64,000 nt of DNA from Xenorhabdus hominickii (lineage in GTDB: Bacteria; Pseudomonadota; Gammaproteobacteria; Enterobacterales; Enterobacteriaceae). The translations under genes were made by a program, and so were the position numbers. The stretch is from assembly GCF_002632725.1 (NCBI RefSeq), contig NZ_NJAI01000005.1:281575-345574 (forward strand). Reading direction: 5' to 3'. Below, piece by piece: positions 1-9,617 of this stretch. Below the pieces are notes generated by a model. The model saw only the letters and a list, made by a program, of their open reading frames with translations, did not search any database and was not told the origin of the DNA. Every line of letters begins with the position of its first letter. The stretch's first letter is position 1.

Positions 1-1
1 T

Positions 2-220
2 GCCAGACCGATGGTGCATGTCAACCGGCTGGCGAAGCTGGTTAAAAATGTCGGCGGAAACTCATGGCGCTTTGCGGATTCGGGCTTTGCCTTTTCCGGC
101 AACACTATTTCAATCAGTGAGGCGGGTAAGATGGATTTTGAATACTTTCAGGCGGACCATTTTAGTTACAAACCCATCGACTACGACATCTACGCGATTA
201 ATTTCGACGACTACTTCTAA
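2..220 (+). CDS. Phage tail-associated protein, C-terminal part (5' end outside window)
   Basis: The reading frame is open from the first bases of the window to a TAA at 218-220, so this is the C-terminal ~72 residues of a longer protein. The first Met in view at base 11 has no convincing ribosome-binding site and is probably internal. No catalytic motif is visible. The end is rich in aromatic and acidic residues (Tyr, Asp, Phe). It lies 18 bp upstream of a tail-fibre gene on the same strand, which suggests a tail-tip or fibre-adjacent component. Function inferred from position only. Confidence 0.5.
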   Translation, partial: ARPMVHVNRLAKLVKNVGGNSWRFADSGFAFSGNTISISEAGKMDFEYFQADHFSYKPIDYDIYAINFDDYF

Positions 221-238
221 CCTTTCAGGAATACCTTT

Positions 239-1468
239 ATGTACTATGCACAAGGCACGATTTCCACCGTGTCCGGCTCGGCTATTATCCGGGGCACGGG
301 CACCCGGTTTAAAGACAACATCAATGGCGTGGCACCGGCGCAGCTTATTTTAATTCAGTCCGACCAGGGCAACCTAATCCATCTGATTCAGGCGGTGAAC
401 TCGGATACCGAACTGGTCCTGGCCGATAACGCCACTGTCACCCTGAATGCCGTGAAATACCAGATTCAGACCACGCTCCCGGATTCCGTCTCCGATGGGG
501 TCCGACATCTGGTGGCGATTAACGCCTATATCATCCAGTTCCTCCAGAACATGGATGCGTGGATGGCCCAGAATGACGTGGTGAATGTGACGTTGCCGAA
601 CGGCCAGACGGTGGCGCTGCAATCGATTCGGGCACTCTATGCGGCGCTGGCGGGGAAGCTGGAGAAGAGCCAGAACGGGGCAGACATTCCGGATAAAGCG
701 GCGTTTGTGGGGAATCTGGGATTTATGAGGGATGTTATTCGACAGGATTTAGCTAACGGAGGCGTGCAAAAAATACAAAGCGGGCTCATAACCAATGGTT
801 ATCTGGAGGCGGCTGATGAGATTTCCTGTCGTACAGATGACGCGAGAATGAATCTAAAAACGCGTGACGGCGTACCGCATATGGTTTACAAATGGGGGGA
901 TCCTAATTGGCACAGCATGAATTTCCCCCGAGGCAGTGGCACCGTATTATCTTTAGGCGCCAATTGCTGGCGTGATAATAGTGGTTATATCAGGCAGGGT
1001 TCCCCCATTATCATCATTCACCCCGATGGCACTGTTATCACCAATGACGAATCCGAAGGGGCCACGGTTACTAAACTTGGCCTCGGTCACTATCGGGTCT
1101 CCGGTGTACTGGGCTATAACGCCGATGGCGCATGGGGGGTGCATGGCGGTATCAGTGTGCCCCGTGACATCAACGGCAATGAACTGGTGTATGTCGAGGA
1201 TAAGGTGCTGCCGGATGGGGCCATCGACATCAAAGTGACGCACCGACAGAACACCCACATGCCTGCCCGCCTACAGAACCGGCGTATCAAGTCCATGGAG
1301 GCACAGACCTATTACACCGAGGATGAGCCGTGTGACTTACCCGCCGGTACGCGCTTGGACGTCCGTGTCCAGATGCCAGAGGATTCGGTGTGGAATGTGA
1401 GGCAAGGGAAGGCGGGGCTAAATCAGATATCAAATGGTCTGAGCAACCGGAGTAAGGGGAAGGGTTAG
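239..1468 (+). CDS. Phage tail fibre protein
   Basis: 409 aa. The N-terminal ~165 residues look like a baseplate-anchoring segment and end in a motif common in tail fibres of enterobacterial phages (LEKSQNGADIPDKAAFVGNL, about residues 141-160). The C-terminal ~180 residues are Gly/Asp-rich and beta-like, as expected of a receptor-binding region. Base composition is uneven: the ends are GC-rich while roughly 730-960 is more AT-rich, as expected of a mosaic fibre gene with exchanged modules. It starts 18 bp after the preceding phage gene. No chaperone (Tfa) gene follows. The fibre assignment is fairly secure; the phage type is not. Confidence 0.65.
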   Translation: MYYAQGTISTVSGSAIIRGTGTRFKDNINGVAPAQLILIQSDQGNLIHLIQAVNSDTELVLADNATVTLNAVKYQIQTTLPDSVSDGVRHLVAINAYIIQFLQNMDAWMAQNDVVNVTLPNGQTVALQSIRALYAALAGKLEKSQNGADIPDKAAFVGNLGFMRDVIRQDLANGGVQKIQSGLITNGYLEAADEISCRTDDARMNLKTRDGVPHMVYKWGDPNWHSMNFPRGSGTVLSLGANCWRDNSGYIRQGSPIIIIHPDGTVITNDESEGATVTKLGLGHYRVSGVLGYNADGAWGVHGGISVPRDINGNELVYVEDKVLPDGAIDIKVTHRQNTHMPARLQNRRIKSMEAQTYYTEDEPCDLPAGTRLDVRVQMPEDSVWNVRQGKAGLNQISNGLSNRSKGKG

Positions 1469-1480
1469 CAAAATCCTCCG

Positions 1481-1511
1481 TATATCCTCGCCCATTACGG
1501 GCGGAGATATA
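1481..1511. repeat. Hairpin downstream of tail fibre gene
   Basis: Imperfect inverted repeat whose arms read TATATCCTCGCCC and GGGCGGAGATATA around a 5-nt loop. It is located 13 bp after the tail fibre stop codon. There is no T-run, so it may act as an RNA-end stabiliser or weak terminator. It is the last recognisable prophage-side feature. Confidence 0.4.
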
Positions 1512-1685
1512 AGAAATACTTGGAGATGTAATGAAAAATGGCATAACCGCTGATATATTTGTTTATTAATACAAATGAACTCAGAAGATGTTTTTACCAA
1601 AGGGTTTTGATAAACAGGACAATATACAGGATAATATTTAGTGTTTAACTAAAATTTAAATTTAAAATCAAATAGATAAAATCAA

Positions 1686-3620
1686 ATGCGTCTTTTTATT
1701 GCAGAAAAACCTAGCCTTGCGAGAGCCATAGCGGATGTTTTACCGAAACCTCATCGACGTGGGGATGGGTTTATTGAATGCGGTAATAATCAGTTTGTTA
1801 CCTGGTGTGTTGGTCATCTATTGGAGCAGGCTGAGCCAGATGCTTATAATAGCCGTTATGCTCGCTGGGTATTGGCTGATTTGCCGATCATTCCTGAAAA
1901 ATGGCAGTTAAAGCCACGCGCTGAGGTGGCTAAACAGCTCAACACGATTAGATCCCTGTTGGGCAGGGCAAACGAAATTGTTCATGCAGGTGACCCTGAT
2001 CGTGAAGGGCAATTGCTGGTGGATGAAGTGCTGGATTTTTTGGAGCTGGATTCCGAAAAAAAGCAAAATGTCCAACGTTGTCTGATCAATGACCTGAATC
2101 CTCAGGCAGTCACAAAGGCAATTGAACGGCTGAGAAATAATCGGGAATTCGTTCCTCTGTGTGTTTCTGCACTCGCCAGAGCCAGAGCGGATTGGCTTTA
2201 TGGCATCAATATGACCCGCGCTTATACATTATTGGGCCAGAATGCAGGTTATCAGGGGGTATTATCGGTTGGCCGTGTCCAAACACCTGTTTTGGGGCTG
2301 GTTGTTCGTCGTGATGAAGAGATAGAACATTTTGTGCCAAAAGATTTTTTTGAGGTTAAAGCACATATTGTTACGCCAAATACAGAGCGATTTACCGCTT
2401 TATGGCAGCCGAGTGAATCTTGTATTGATTTTCAGGATGAAGAAGGGAGAGTTATTCATCGGCCATTGGCAGAGCATGTTGTGGCACGCATTACTGGGCA
2501 ACCCGCCAATGTCACTGCATATCAGGATAAGCGGGAATCAGAAACGGCACCATTGCCTTTTTCACTATCGGCCTTGCAGATTGAAGCTGCTAAGCGTTTT
2601 GGTTTGAGTGCTCAGAATGTACTGGACATTTGTCAGCGACTGTATGAAACCCATAAGCTGATTACTTATCCACGCTCTGATTGTCGCTATTTACCAGAAG
2701 AGCATTTTATGGGACGTCATGCAGTCTTGAATGCTATTTCGGTTCATTCTGCATATTTGCTTCCGCAAAGTTCTTTAGATATGGAGAAAAAGAACCGTTG
2801 TTGGGATGACAAAAAAGTTGATGCTCACCATGCAATTGTTCCAACCGCCCGCAGTAGCCAAGTCAATTTGACTGAGAATGAAAGCCAAATTTACAGTTTG
2901 GTTGCCAGACAATATTTGATGCAATTTTTCCCGGAGGCAGTGTTTCGTAAGTGTACAATTGAACTTGATATTGCCGGTGGAAAATTTATCGCTAAGGCAC
3001 GCTTTTTGGCGGAAGCTGGCTGGAGAACCTTACTGGGTAACAAAGAACGGGATGAGGAGAATGAAGGTACTCCATTACCTGTGGTTGCTAAGGGTGATGA
3101 GCTTTTGAGTGAGAAGGGTGAAGTGGTGGAAAGACAGACACAACCACCACGGCCTTTTACTGATGCGACATTATTATCTGCAATGACGGGTATTGCACGA
3201 TTTGTGCAGGATAAGACATTGAAGAAAGTGTTGCGAGCGACAGATGGTTTGGGTACAGAAGCGACTAGAGCAGGGATTATTGAACTGTTGTTCAAACGGG
3301 AGTTTCTGTACAAAAAAGGACGGCATATCCATGCCACACCTGCTGGACGGGCTTTAGTCCATGTATTGCCGGATATGGCTGTATTGCCGGATATGACGGC
3401 ACATTGGGAGTCTCGATTGACGCAAATCAGCGAAAAGCAATTTCGTTATCAGGATTTTATGTTACCTCTTCAAGAAACATTGCAACAATTGATTTGGCAG
3501 GCAAAACAATATCGTAATTTGAAAGCATTCAGAGATTTGCCTCCCGTTCCCAAGAAAGGGAAAAAAGGAAAACAAGGAAAATTCAGCAAGACAAAGACAG
3601 ATATACCCAATCAGGCATAA
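1686..3620 (+). CDS. topB: DNA topoisomerase III
   Basis: 644 aa, close to the ~650 aa of enterobacterial TopB. Type IA topoisomerase that relaxes and decatenates DNA and resolves late replication intermediates. The Toprim domain starts at residue 1 ([15 protein letters not shown]) and carries the DPDREGQ metal-binding motif near residue 101. The catalytic tyrosine is Y328 in LITYPRSD, the same number as in E. coli. The C-terminus is Lys-rich (about 620-640), as in orthologues that bind DNA non-specifically there. The ATG lies about 220 bp after the prophage gene. A strong hairpin terminator follows directly. Confidence 0.97.
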   Translation: MRLFIAEKPSLARAIADVLPKPHRRGDGFIECGNNQFVTWCVGHLLEQAEPDAYNSRYARWVLADLPIIPEKWQLKPRAEVAKQLNTIRSLLGRANEIVHAGDPDREGQLLVDEVLDFLELDSEKKQNVQRCLINDLNPQAVTKAIERLRNNREFVPLCVSALARARADWLYGINMTRAYTLLGQNAGYQGVLSVGRVQTPVLGLVVRRDEEIEHFVPKDFFEVKAHIVTPNTERFTALWQPSESCIDFQDEEGRVIHRPLAEHVVARITGQPANVTAYQDKRESETAPLPFSLSALQIEAAKRFGLSAQNVLDICQRLYETHKLITYPRSDCRYLPEEHFMGRHAVLNAISVHSAYLLPQSSLDMEKKNRCWDDKKVDAHHAIVPTARSSQVNLTENESQIYSLVARQYLMQFFPEAVFRKCTIELDIAGGKFIAKARFLAEAGWRTLLGNKERDEENEGTPLPVVAKGDELLSEKGEVVERQTQPPRPFTDATLLSAMTGIARFVQDKTLKKVLRATDGLGTEATRAGIIELLFKREFLYKKGRHIHATPAGRALVHVLPDMAVLPDMTAHWESRLTQISEKQFRYQDFMLPLQETLQQLIWQAKQYRNLKAFRDLPPVPKKGKKGKQGKFSKTKTDIPNQA

Positions 3621-3631
3621 CAAAAATGATA

Positions 3632-3663
3632 ACACAGCACCATAATTGACGGTGCTGTGTTTT
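3632..3663 (+). terminator. topB terminator
   Basis: Perfect 10-bp stem ACACAGCACC / GGTGCTGTGT with a 9-nt loop followed by TTT. It begins 12 bp after the topB stop codon. It could also help terminate leftward xthA transcripts. Confidence 0.8.
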
Positions 3664-3790
3664 ATCCTCGTCATCTTCCAAGTTACAACTTTGTTGGTTA
3701 CGCTTACTCCTCCCAATCATATAGTGGTTTATGCTCCTGAATATTTTCTCCCAAAACATAAACGCTGCATCTTGAACTCCATTGAGTATA
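3662..3790. repeat. ERIC-like element (degenerate)
   Basis: About 129 bp that align by eye with the element at 57068-57211. Shared blocks include a TCCAAGTT-type start, GTTGGTTACGCTTACTC, a central inverted segment and a GCTGCATCTTGAA...ATTGAGTATA end. This is the architecture of the ERIC/IRU palindromic repeats of Enterobacterales. It sits between topB and xthA, as such elements do in transcribed intergenic DNA. This copy is more diverged than the one near 57.1 kb. Confidence 0.6.
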
Positions 3791-3800
3791 TATCAGGTAA

Positions 3801-4607
3801 TTATATTGCGAATTCTGTCCAAACAGGGGCATGATCAGACGGTTTTTCCATGCCGCGAATATCATAATCGATGCCAGAAGAGATACATCGTGCTGCTAAT
3901 GGCTGGCTGGCAAGTAGCAAATCAATGCGTAACCCACGATTATCATCAAACCCTTTTGAGCGATAATCAAACCAGGAAAATTGATCATTGATTTCGGGAT
4001 GCTGCGTCCGAAATGTATCAACAAGTCCCCAATTTTTAAGTCGTGCCATCCATTCTCTTTCTTCCGGTAAGAAAGAACATTTGCCGGTTTTTAACCAACG
4101 CTTTTGGTTATTTTCGCCGATCCCAATATCGAGATCAGTTGGGCTGATATTCATATCTCCCATAATAAGAATATGTGATTTTGGGGTGTGATTACTTTCT
4201 AGGTAGGTTTGTAAATCCTGATAAAATTTTTCTTTGGCAGGAAATTTAACCGGGTGTTCACGACTTTCTCCCTGGGGAAAATAGCCGTTGATTACGGTTA
4301 ATAAACCGATAGGTGTTTCGATATCAGCCATAATAATACGACGTTGTGCATCATCATCATCGGTAGGGAAACCTTTACGAACATCTACAGGTTGTTGTCG
4401 GGTAAGTAGAGCGACGCCATAGTGTGATTTTTGACCATGATAGAAGACGTGATAACCGAGTTTGCTCACCTCTTCTAACGGAAACATTTCGTCATGGACT
4501 TTTATTTCCTGCAATCCGATAACATCTGGTCGGTGTTGTTCAACAATGGCAGATAGCTGATGAGGACGTGCTCGCAACCCATTAATATTGAATGAGATAA
4601 ATTTCAT
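3801..4607 (-). CDS. xthA: Exodeoxyribonuclease III
   Basis: 268 aa, the family length. Mg-dependent AP endonuclease and 3'-5' exonuclease of base-excision repair. The EEP fold motifs are present: NINGLRAR at the N-terminus, catalytic Glu34 in GLQE, the [13 protein letters not shown] motif with the catalytic Asp/Asn pair, and the C-terminal SDHAPVW with the catalytic His. The 3' end runs up to the ERIC-like repeat it shares with topB. Transcribed towards topB. Confidence 0.97.
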   Translation of the reverse strand: MKFISFNINGLRARPHQLSAIVEQHRPDVIGLQEIKVHDEMFPLEEVSKLGYHVFYHGQKSHYGVALLTRQQPVDVRKGFPTDDDDAQRRIIMADIETPIGLLTVINGYFPQGESREHPVKFPAKEKFYQDLQTYLESNHTPKSHILIMGDMNISPTDLDIGIGENNQKRWLKTGKCSFLPEEREWMARLKNWGLVDTFRTQHPEINDQFSWFDYRSKGFDDNRGLRIDLLLASQPLAARCISSGIDYDIRGMEKPSDHAPVWTEFAI

Positions 4608-5259
4608 ATCGTTATAATAACCTTTGGAATATACTGATTTTTAATGTTAACAGATATAAATAAATATGTAACCATTTATTAAATAATAGAATTTTCATAG
4701 TTGCATTGATATATCGCTATTTTACTCCTATATGTAATACTATATTGAGTGTAATACATTCTTTAGCCAAAATTTTGAGTGTCGAATCGTTTTTTTTAAT
4801 AATAAAAACCCCCTAAACTAATGTGTGGTAAATTAAAGAATATATAATAATCGACTAGTTATAATTGGTTATATTAAACATGAGATATTATCTTTTTTTA
4901 CAAGGTTTTTTACCTTGGAATTTATTTTATGTCATGAGTTACAAAAAATAATTAATGAAAAAGTAGAAGAGTTAATCAATCTCTGATAGAAAATTGAACT
5001 TGTAGGCCATGGTTATATTTATTAACGGCTTACAATCACGGTGGAATATTCATCATGATATAGGTGAATTATATAGTTCATCTAAACCGCATTATTGCAT
5101 CAGGGACTGGCATTTTATATAAATGCCATTTGAAAAATAACAGTTTTTATTGTACAAAATTATACCTTCATAATATCAAGTTTGATTTAGCGGTTACCTG
5201 ATGAGAAGGCCATTTCAAGGATATTATTTTAGCCACAAGTTACATAGGAACGGTGAATT
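4608..5259. other. AT-rich intergenic region
   Basis: 652 bp between the divergently transcribed xthA and the LysR-type gene. Very AT-rich, with several short A/T tracts. No open frame with a ribosome-binding site and no clear RNA gene was found. It must contain both divergent promoters. A short open stretch near 4910-4990 is too short to support. Confidence 0.5.
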
Positions 5260-6123
5260 ATGTTTTTTTCTCGTAAATTAGAAGCATTCATGGCGGTGGT
5301 GGAAATGGGTTCTTTAAGCAAAGCGGCAAGAGTGATGAACCGTACGACTCCCCCAGTCGCTAAATCAATTAAAGACTTTGAAGCGACGTTAGGAAAGCGC
5401 TTATTTAAAAGGGAGAAGTTTGGGATGATTCTGACCAAAGACGGAGTGGAGTTATATAATGACCTAAAAGAGCTGTATTTGAAAGAGAAAGAAATTACAA
5501 AGAAACACATCAGCGGAAGTATTTGTAACGTTGTAAATATATACCATGATTGGGGTAAGAAAAAGCATCTGATTTCGCTTTATAAAGCAGCAGACAGAAA
5601 TAATGCTCAGGTTAATATATTACGCTTCGGTTATGATAACATCGATGAAATAGTTGATTACGAGGGCAATACGATAATTTTAAGTTCAGAAAAAATACTT
5701 AGTGATCGCTTCAGCCTTGTACGGAAAATTGATGGACCAAACTTGGGGATCTGCTGCCGTAAAGAGTTATTGGATGAAGTGAATAACGATGTGACTCAAT
5801 TACTTAAAAAGAGAACATGGTTATGTGATCCAGTACTCTATAAAGGTAATTTGGTAAAGAATTTGGAAGAGGAGATGATAAAAAGTGGGGAGAAGGTCAA
5901 CATTCGACAAATGGATAATATAGAATGCTGCCTTAATTTTATTCAGTCAACAGATTATATCTGCATTACAGACTCTCATTCGGGTGCATTGGAAGAGGGA
6001 GAAAGCTTAGGCTTTATTCCAATATCACGACCTGACGCAGTTAATCAGTGTTATGTCTACAAATCAAAGTCTCATTCAAGCGTGTTAAATCGTTTCATCG
6101 ATTCTGTCAGCGATATGGAGTGA
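5260..6123 (+). CDS. LysR-type transcriptional regulator
   Basis: 287 aa. Residues about 1-62 form a typical LysR winged helix-turn-helix (KLEAFMAVVEMGSLSKAARV, then a recognition helix and FKREKFG). The remaining ~220 residues should be the effector-binding domain but match the usual LysR signature only weakly. The overall look recalls the SpvR-like branch, which is tentative. There is no adjacent metabolic operon, so no target can be named. Codon use is AT-rich. The gene lies between xthA and the tRNA-Tyr/purU block and is absent from the corresponding E. coli order, so it is accessory or relocated. Confidence 0.75.
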   Translation: MFFSRKLEAFMAVVEMGSLSKAARVMNRTTPPVAKSIKDFEATLGKRLFKREKFGMILTKDGVELYNDLKELYLKEKEITKKHISGSICNVVNIYHDWGKKKHLISLYKAADRNNAQVNILRFGYDNIDEIVDYEGNTIILSSEKILSDRFSLVRKIDGPNLGICCRKELLDEVNNDVTQLLKKRTWLCDPVLYKGNLVKNLEEEMIKSGEKVNIRQMDNIECCLNFIQSTDYICITDSHSGALEEGESLGFIPISRPDAVNQCYVYKSKSHSSVLNRFIDSVSDME

Positions 6124-6134
6124 CAGATTGCATA

Positions 6135-6169
6135 AGCGGAGCGAACTGTTTATGCTTTCCTGCTCCGCT
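6135..6169. repeat. Hairpin after LysR-type gene
   Basis: 8-bp inverted repeat AGCGGAGC / GCTCCGCT with a 19-nt loop, 11 bp after the stop codon. A possible terminator without a clear T-tract. Confidence 0.4.
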
Positions 6170-6540
6170 ATTGATATTGTAAGTGCATTAAATTTCATTA
6201 AATTAGTCGTTAATCTAATTTGTTTTCTCCAAACAATATAGTCATGAGTTTCGATAGTTGATGAAAGCAATGGAATTATTATTTGTTGTTTTTTAATGCA
6301 TTAAAAGCTTGGAATGGATTTTTGATAGTGGTGAGGAAGGATGAATAGTCATTTCGTTCCTCACCTTCGGGCCAAATCACACCTCATATCTTCTTATTTC
6401 ACTACATTCACTTTCACACGCTATCATCATTGTTATTTTGCTGCGCTTAATCAGAGACTGAGTCGAAGGTCCTCTTTTTTCTTTAATGAAAATCATGTGA
6501 TTGTTCTAGAATTTGTTGGGCGTAAAGAAGAAATCTTTGA
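6170..6540. other. Intergenic region downstream of tRNA-Tyr
   Basis: About 370 bp with no supportable gene. It holds a 9-bp inverted repeat, GGTGAGGAA (6330-6338) and TTCCTCACC (6357-6365), which could fold at the end of the tRNA precursor transcript or serve as a weak terminator. The long open frame crossing this region and the tRNA is not a gene. Confidence 0.4.
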
Positions 6541-6625
<85 letters not shown>

Positions 6626-6664
6626 AAATTTTTGAGTTGTATACTGTCGTTAGCAGCGGACGGC

Positions 6665-6692
6665 ATAATATCAAATAAGCCGCCGCTGTAAA
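6665..6692 (-). promoter_or_regulatory. tRNA-Tyr promoter (sigma-70, stringent type)
   Basis: On the minus strand TTTACA (6687-6692), a 16-bp spacer and TATTAT (6665-6670), followed by a GC-rich discriminator (GCCGTCCGC). This closely resembles the E. coli tyrT promoter (TTTACA, 16-bp spacer, TATGAT). A GC-rich discriminator is the known determinant of growth-rate and ppGpp control at stable RNA promoters. Confidence 0.8.
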
Positions 6693-6828
6693 GTAGATAA
6701 TTGAAAATAAAGTATCAAGTGTTGTTTTTTTGAACTTTATGATCAACTCTTGGTCTGCCGGGACATCACAGAAATAACTCGCCATTTAATCTATGATATA
6801 TAACAATTAACAAATACTTTATTGCTTA

Positions 6829-7677
6829 TTAAAGGATAACAGTACGATTACCGTATACAAAGACTCGCTGAGAAAATACACAGTGTAAGGCTTTGCTTAA
6901 CACGTTTTTTTCAACATCACGTCCTGCCCGCATCATCTCTTCAGCAGTATAAGTATGATCCACATTTATTACATCCTGAGTGATAATTGGTCCTTCATCC
7001 AAGTTATTATTTACATAATGAGCAGTAGCACCAATAATCTTCACACCACGTTCATACGCTTGATGATAAGGGCGCGCACCGATAAATGCAGGTAAGAATG
7101 AGTGGTGAATGTTGATTATTTGATTTGGATAATGCTGAACAAATGCTGGTGTCAAAACTCGCATATACTTAGCGAGCACAACATAATCAGGTTTATATTG
7201 ATCGATTTGGGCCATCAATGCTTCATCATGTTGCTCGCGGGTTAAACCTTCATGGCTGATGTGGTGAAATGGAATGCCGAATTGCTCAACTAATTGTTGT
7301 AGGATCGTATGGTTGCCGATAACAGCAGCAATTTCGACATCCAGCCCATCATAGGCGCTTTTTACCAGTATATCACCAATACAGTGCGCTTCTTTTGTCA
7401 CCATCAAAACGATACGACGACGGCCCGCAGTATTTAATTCACGGCTTGAGCCAGCGGGTAGGGCATCATCTAAATCTGCCAAAAATGTTTCATCATTGAA
7501 AATACCTTCCAATTCTGTGCGCATAAAAAAACGACCGGTAAGATGATCCACAAACTCATTATTTTGAACAATATTTAATTGATGTTTGTAGCAAATGTTA
7601 GTGATCTTTGCGATTAATCCTTTAGCGTCAGGACAAATTGTGCGCAAGATCTTTTTTTGTATGTTTGTGTTTTGCAT
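6829..7677 (-). CDS. purU: Formyltetrahydrofolate deformylase
   Basis: 282 aa. Hydrolyses 10-formyl-THF to formate and THF, balancing one-carbon pools and feeding formate to PurT. An N-terminal ACT domain (about 8-85) is followed by a formyltransferase domain with NIHHSFLPAF and the DEGPII motif. The ATG at 7677 matches the E. coli start; an upstream in-frame TTG (7695) lies inside the likely Shine-Dalgarno GAGG and is not preferred. The context tRNA-Tyr - purU - ychJ is conserved. Confidence 0.95.
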   Translation of the reverse strand: MQNTNIQKKILRTICPDAKGLIAKITNICYKHQLNIVQNNEFVDHLTGRFFMRTELEGIFNDETFLADLDDALPAGSSRELNTAGRRRIVLMVTKEAHCIGDILVKSAYDGLDVEIAAVIGNHTILQQLVEQFGIPFHHISHEGLTREQHDEALMAQIDQYKPDYVVLAKYMRVLTPAFVQHYPNQIINIHHSFLPAFIGARPYHQAYERGVKIIGATAHYVNNNLDEGPIITQDVINVDHTYTAEEMMRAGRDVEKNVLSKALHCVFSQRVFVYGNRTVIL

Positions 7678-7745
7678 GGATTGAGAAATCCTCAAATTTT
7701 CTTCATGGTGTGGTGAATTGTGATGCTTGATCGTTAGATAGTAAT

Positions 7746-8207
7746 TTAACTACAGCACTTCTTGTATTTTTTTCCTGAGCCACATGGACAAGAACTATTT
7801 CGACCTACTTGAGGACGAATTCCATCGATATAAAACCAATGTTGGTCAATGAGTAAAAAACGTGAGCGTTCATGAATCAATTGTCTATCTTGCTTTCCCT
7901 GTTCAATAAAGCAAGCTGAAAATTCGACATGAGCTTCATCATTATGTTTACCCGGACTCGTTTCGAGAACATTTAATCCCAGCCATTGTACACTCACAAA
8001 ACCTTGTTCTATTTCTGTACGCCAATTTTCAGCCTGACAATCAGGATGCCAAGTAGCAATGAGATAATTTGCATTTTGTGTGACATAAGCACTGTATCTG
8101 GAACGCATCAAAGATTCAGCATTTGGAGCAGGGTGATGATTTTCGAGATAAAGATTACAGCAATGAGTGAAAGGTGTTCCACTGCCGCAGGGACACATTT
8201 TTGTCAA
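7746..8207 (-). CDS. ychJ: SEC-C motif protein YchJ
   Basis: 153 aa, the length of E. coli YchJ. Cys/His-rich SEC-C zinc motifs occur at both ends: [13 protein letters not shown] near residue 5 and [13 protein letters not shown] at the C-terminus, around a central NTF2-like domain. The biochemical role is not established; the zinc motif resembles the SecA C-terminal tail. Stands between purU (same strand) and rssB (divergent), as in E. coli. Confidence 0.93.
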   Translation of the reverse strand: MTKMCPCGSGTPFTHCCNLYLENHHPAPNAESLMRSRYSAYVTQNANYLIATWHPDCQAENWRTEIEQGFVSVQWLGLNVLETSPGKHNDEAHVEFSACFIEQGKQDRQLIHERSRFLLIDQHWFYIDGIRPQVGRNSSCPCGSGKKYKKCCS

Positions 8208-8360
8208 AATAACTCCAATTATTTAAGGTGGCTGTTGTTAATATAAGCAATATTGCAAAGATATGTAAGAGTATAAATTGTACTGACCTATTGGGCTATC
8301 ATCGGCTGATGATACTCGAATATGGGCAATGGTCGCAACGCTTGGTAAGGGGCCGCCGTT

Positions 8361-9386
8361 ATGGAAAAGGTACTGAAAGGAAAGAGGATATTAGTTGTAG
8401 AGGATGAGTCGGTTTTTGGTTCTTCAATTGTGGGTTATCTGAATTCGTTGGGGGCGATAACGGCGAGTGCATCAAATGGGCGGGTGGCATTACAGAAGGT
8501 AGAGGAAGAGATGGAGCCTGAACTCATCTTTTGTGATTTGGATATGCCCATCATGAATGGCTTAGAATTTATTCACAATATGGCGAATAAAGGATTGGCT
8601 ATCCCCATCATTATTGTTTCTGCAACAAATAAAATGATGGAGATCGATAATGCGTTGCGTCTTGGGGCGACAGATATCTTGTTAAAACCGATAGCTAATT
8701 TCAATGAGATAAAAAAAATTGCGTTGAATTATTTGTATCCAAAATTATTTTCTTCTGAGCTCATAGAGCGAAGCCAATTGAGACAGGAGTTTATGGTATT
8801 AAAACATAATACATCCACTATCTGGGGATTATTAAAACAATTACAACCGCCTGTTTCTCAGGTTATCGCTAACTGTAGGATAAATTATCGGCTGTTGAAT
8901 ATCGCAGGTAAAACCGGATTAGTTTTCGATATTGCTGCACTGTCTGAGAAGGAAATGATCTTCTACTGTCTTGATGCTAGTCATTCAAAAGACAAAAGTG
9001 CTAGTTCTGCACTACTATTGAGAGTAGCTTTCAATCATTTGTTGAAGAAGAAAAAGTTTAATAAAAATAATGAATTGATTGACCTGCGTAACATCACGAA
9101 TTGGCTGAACCGGATATTAAATAATGAAGATGCAGCAGAACCGCTTCCTTTACTGCTGGGTTATTATGATACATGCAATAAGACTATTTTATTATCGTCA
9201 ACCGGATTAAATGCACATATTCAATCTGGTAATCAACAGAAACAGTTAGATAGAAGAGCTTCCTTTGGTACATTGAAGGTCAAGCATTTAAGGCATATTG
9301 TAGAGCAAAATTCTTTTTGGCAATGCCGAGTGTGGAATAGTAGGAACCAAATAAAACTGATATTTTCCCCGCTATCTTGTCAGTGA
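8361..9386 (+). CDS. rssB: Response regulator RssB (adaptor for RpoS degradation)
   Basis: 341 aa (E. coli 337). An N-terminal receiver domain with the phospho-acceptor Asp at about residue 59 (FCDLDMP) and Lys near 110 (LLKPI) is followed by a degenerate PP2C-like domain. In E. coli, RssB delivers sigma-S to ClpXP. The upstream partner gene rssA, present in E. coli, is missing: ychJ is the direct neighbour. The C-terminal part is more diverged than the receiver. Confidence 0.88.
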   Translation: MEKVLKGKRILVVEDESVFGSSIVGYLNSLGAITASASNGRVALQKVEEEMEPELIFCDLDMPIMNGLEFIHNMANKGLAIPIIIVSATNKMMEIDNALRLGATDILLKPIANFNEIKKIALNYLYPKLFSSELIERSQLRQEFMVLKHNTSTIWGLLKQLQPPVSQVIANCRINYRLLNIAGKTGLVFDIAALSEKEMIFYCLDASHSKDKSASSALLLRVAFNHLLKKKKFNKNNELIDLRNITNWLNRILNNEDAAEPLPLLLGYYDTCNKTILLSSTGLNAHIQSGNQQKQLDRRASFGTLKVKHLRHIVEQNSFWQCRVWNSRNQIKLIFSPLSCQ

Positions 9387-9617
9387 TTTTATAACATTTA
9401 CACCTCATTTCATGAGGATATTAGGCATTTAAACACGGACATATGATTAAAAATTTACGCACTGTATATCTGGTTGAATTAACTGGTATACTCGTGCGCG
9501 TTATTTTTATGAATGCAGATTTTCTGCGTAGATACGATTTTTTCAGAGAGTTAGTGCTATGTTTTAGCTGTACAGAAATTTGTCCAGAAACAACATAGCA
9601 GTAGGAGACAATATAGA

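Larger units (their letters stand above)
1..1511 (+). mobile_element. Right end of a prophage or tail-module remnant
   Basis: Two consecutive plus-strand genes encode tail or tail-fibre type products. The DNA is visibly richer in G and C than the AT-rich chromosome that begins about 1.5 kb. Only the end of the element is inside the window, so integrase, attachment sites and completeness cannot be judged. An imperfect hairpin at 1481-1511 follows the last gene. The next gene, topB, is ordinary chromosome, so the prophage boundary probably lies between 1470 and 1685. Confidence 0.6.

Noticed and set aside
2891..3337. Minus-strand open frame inside topB
   Set aside because: Shadow of the topB frame with no independent start signals.
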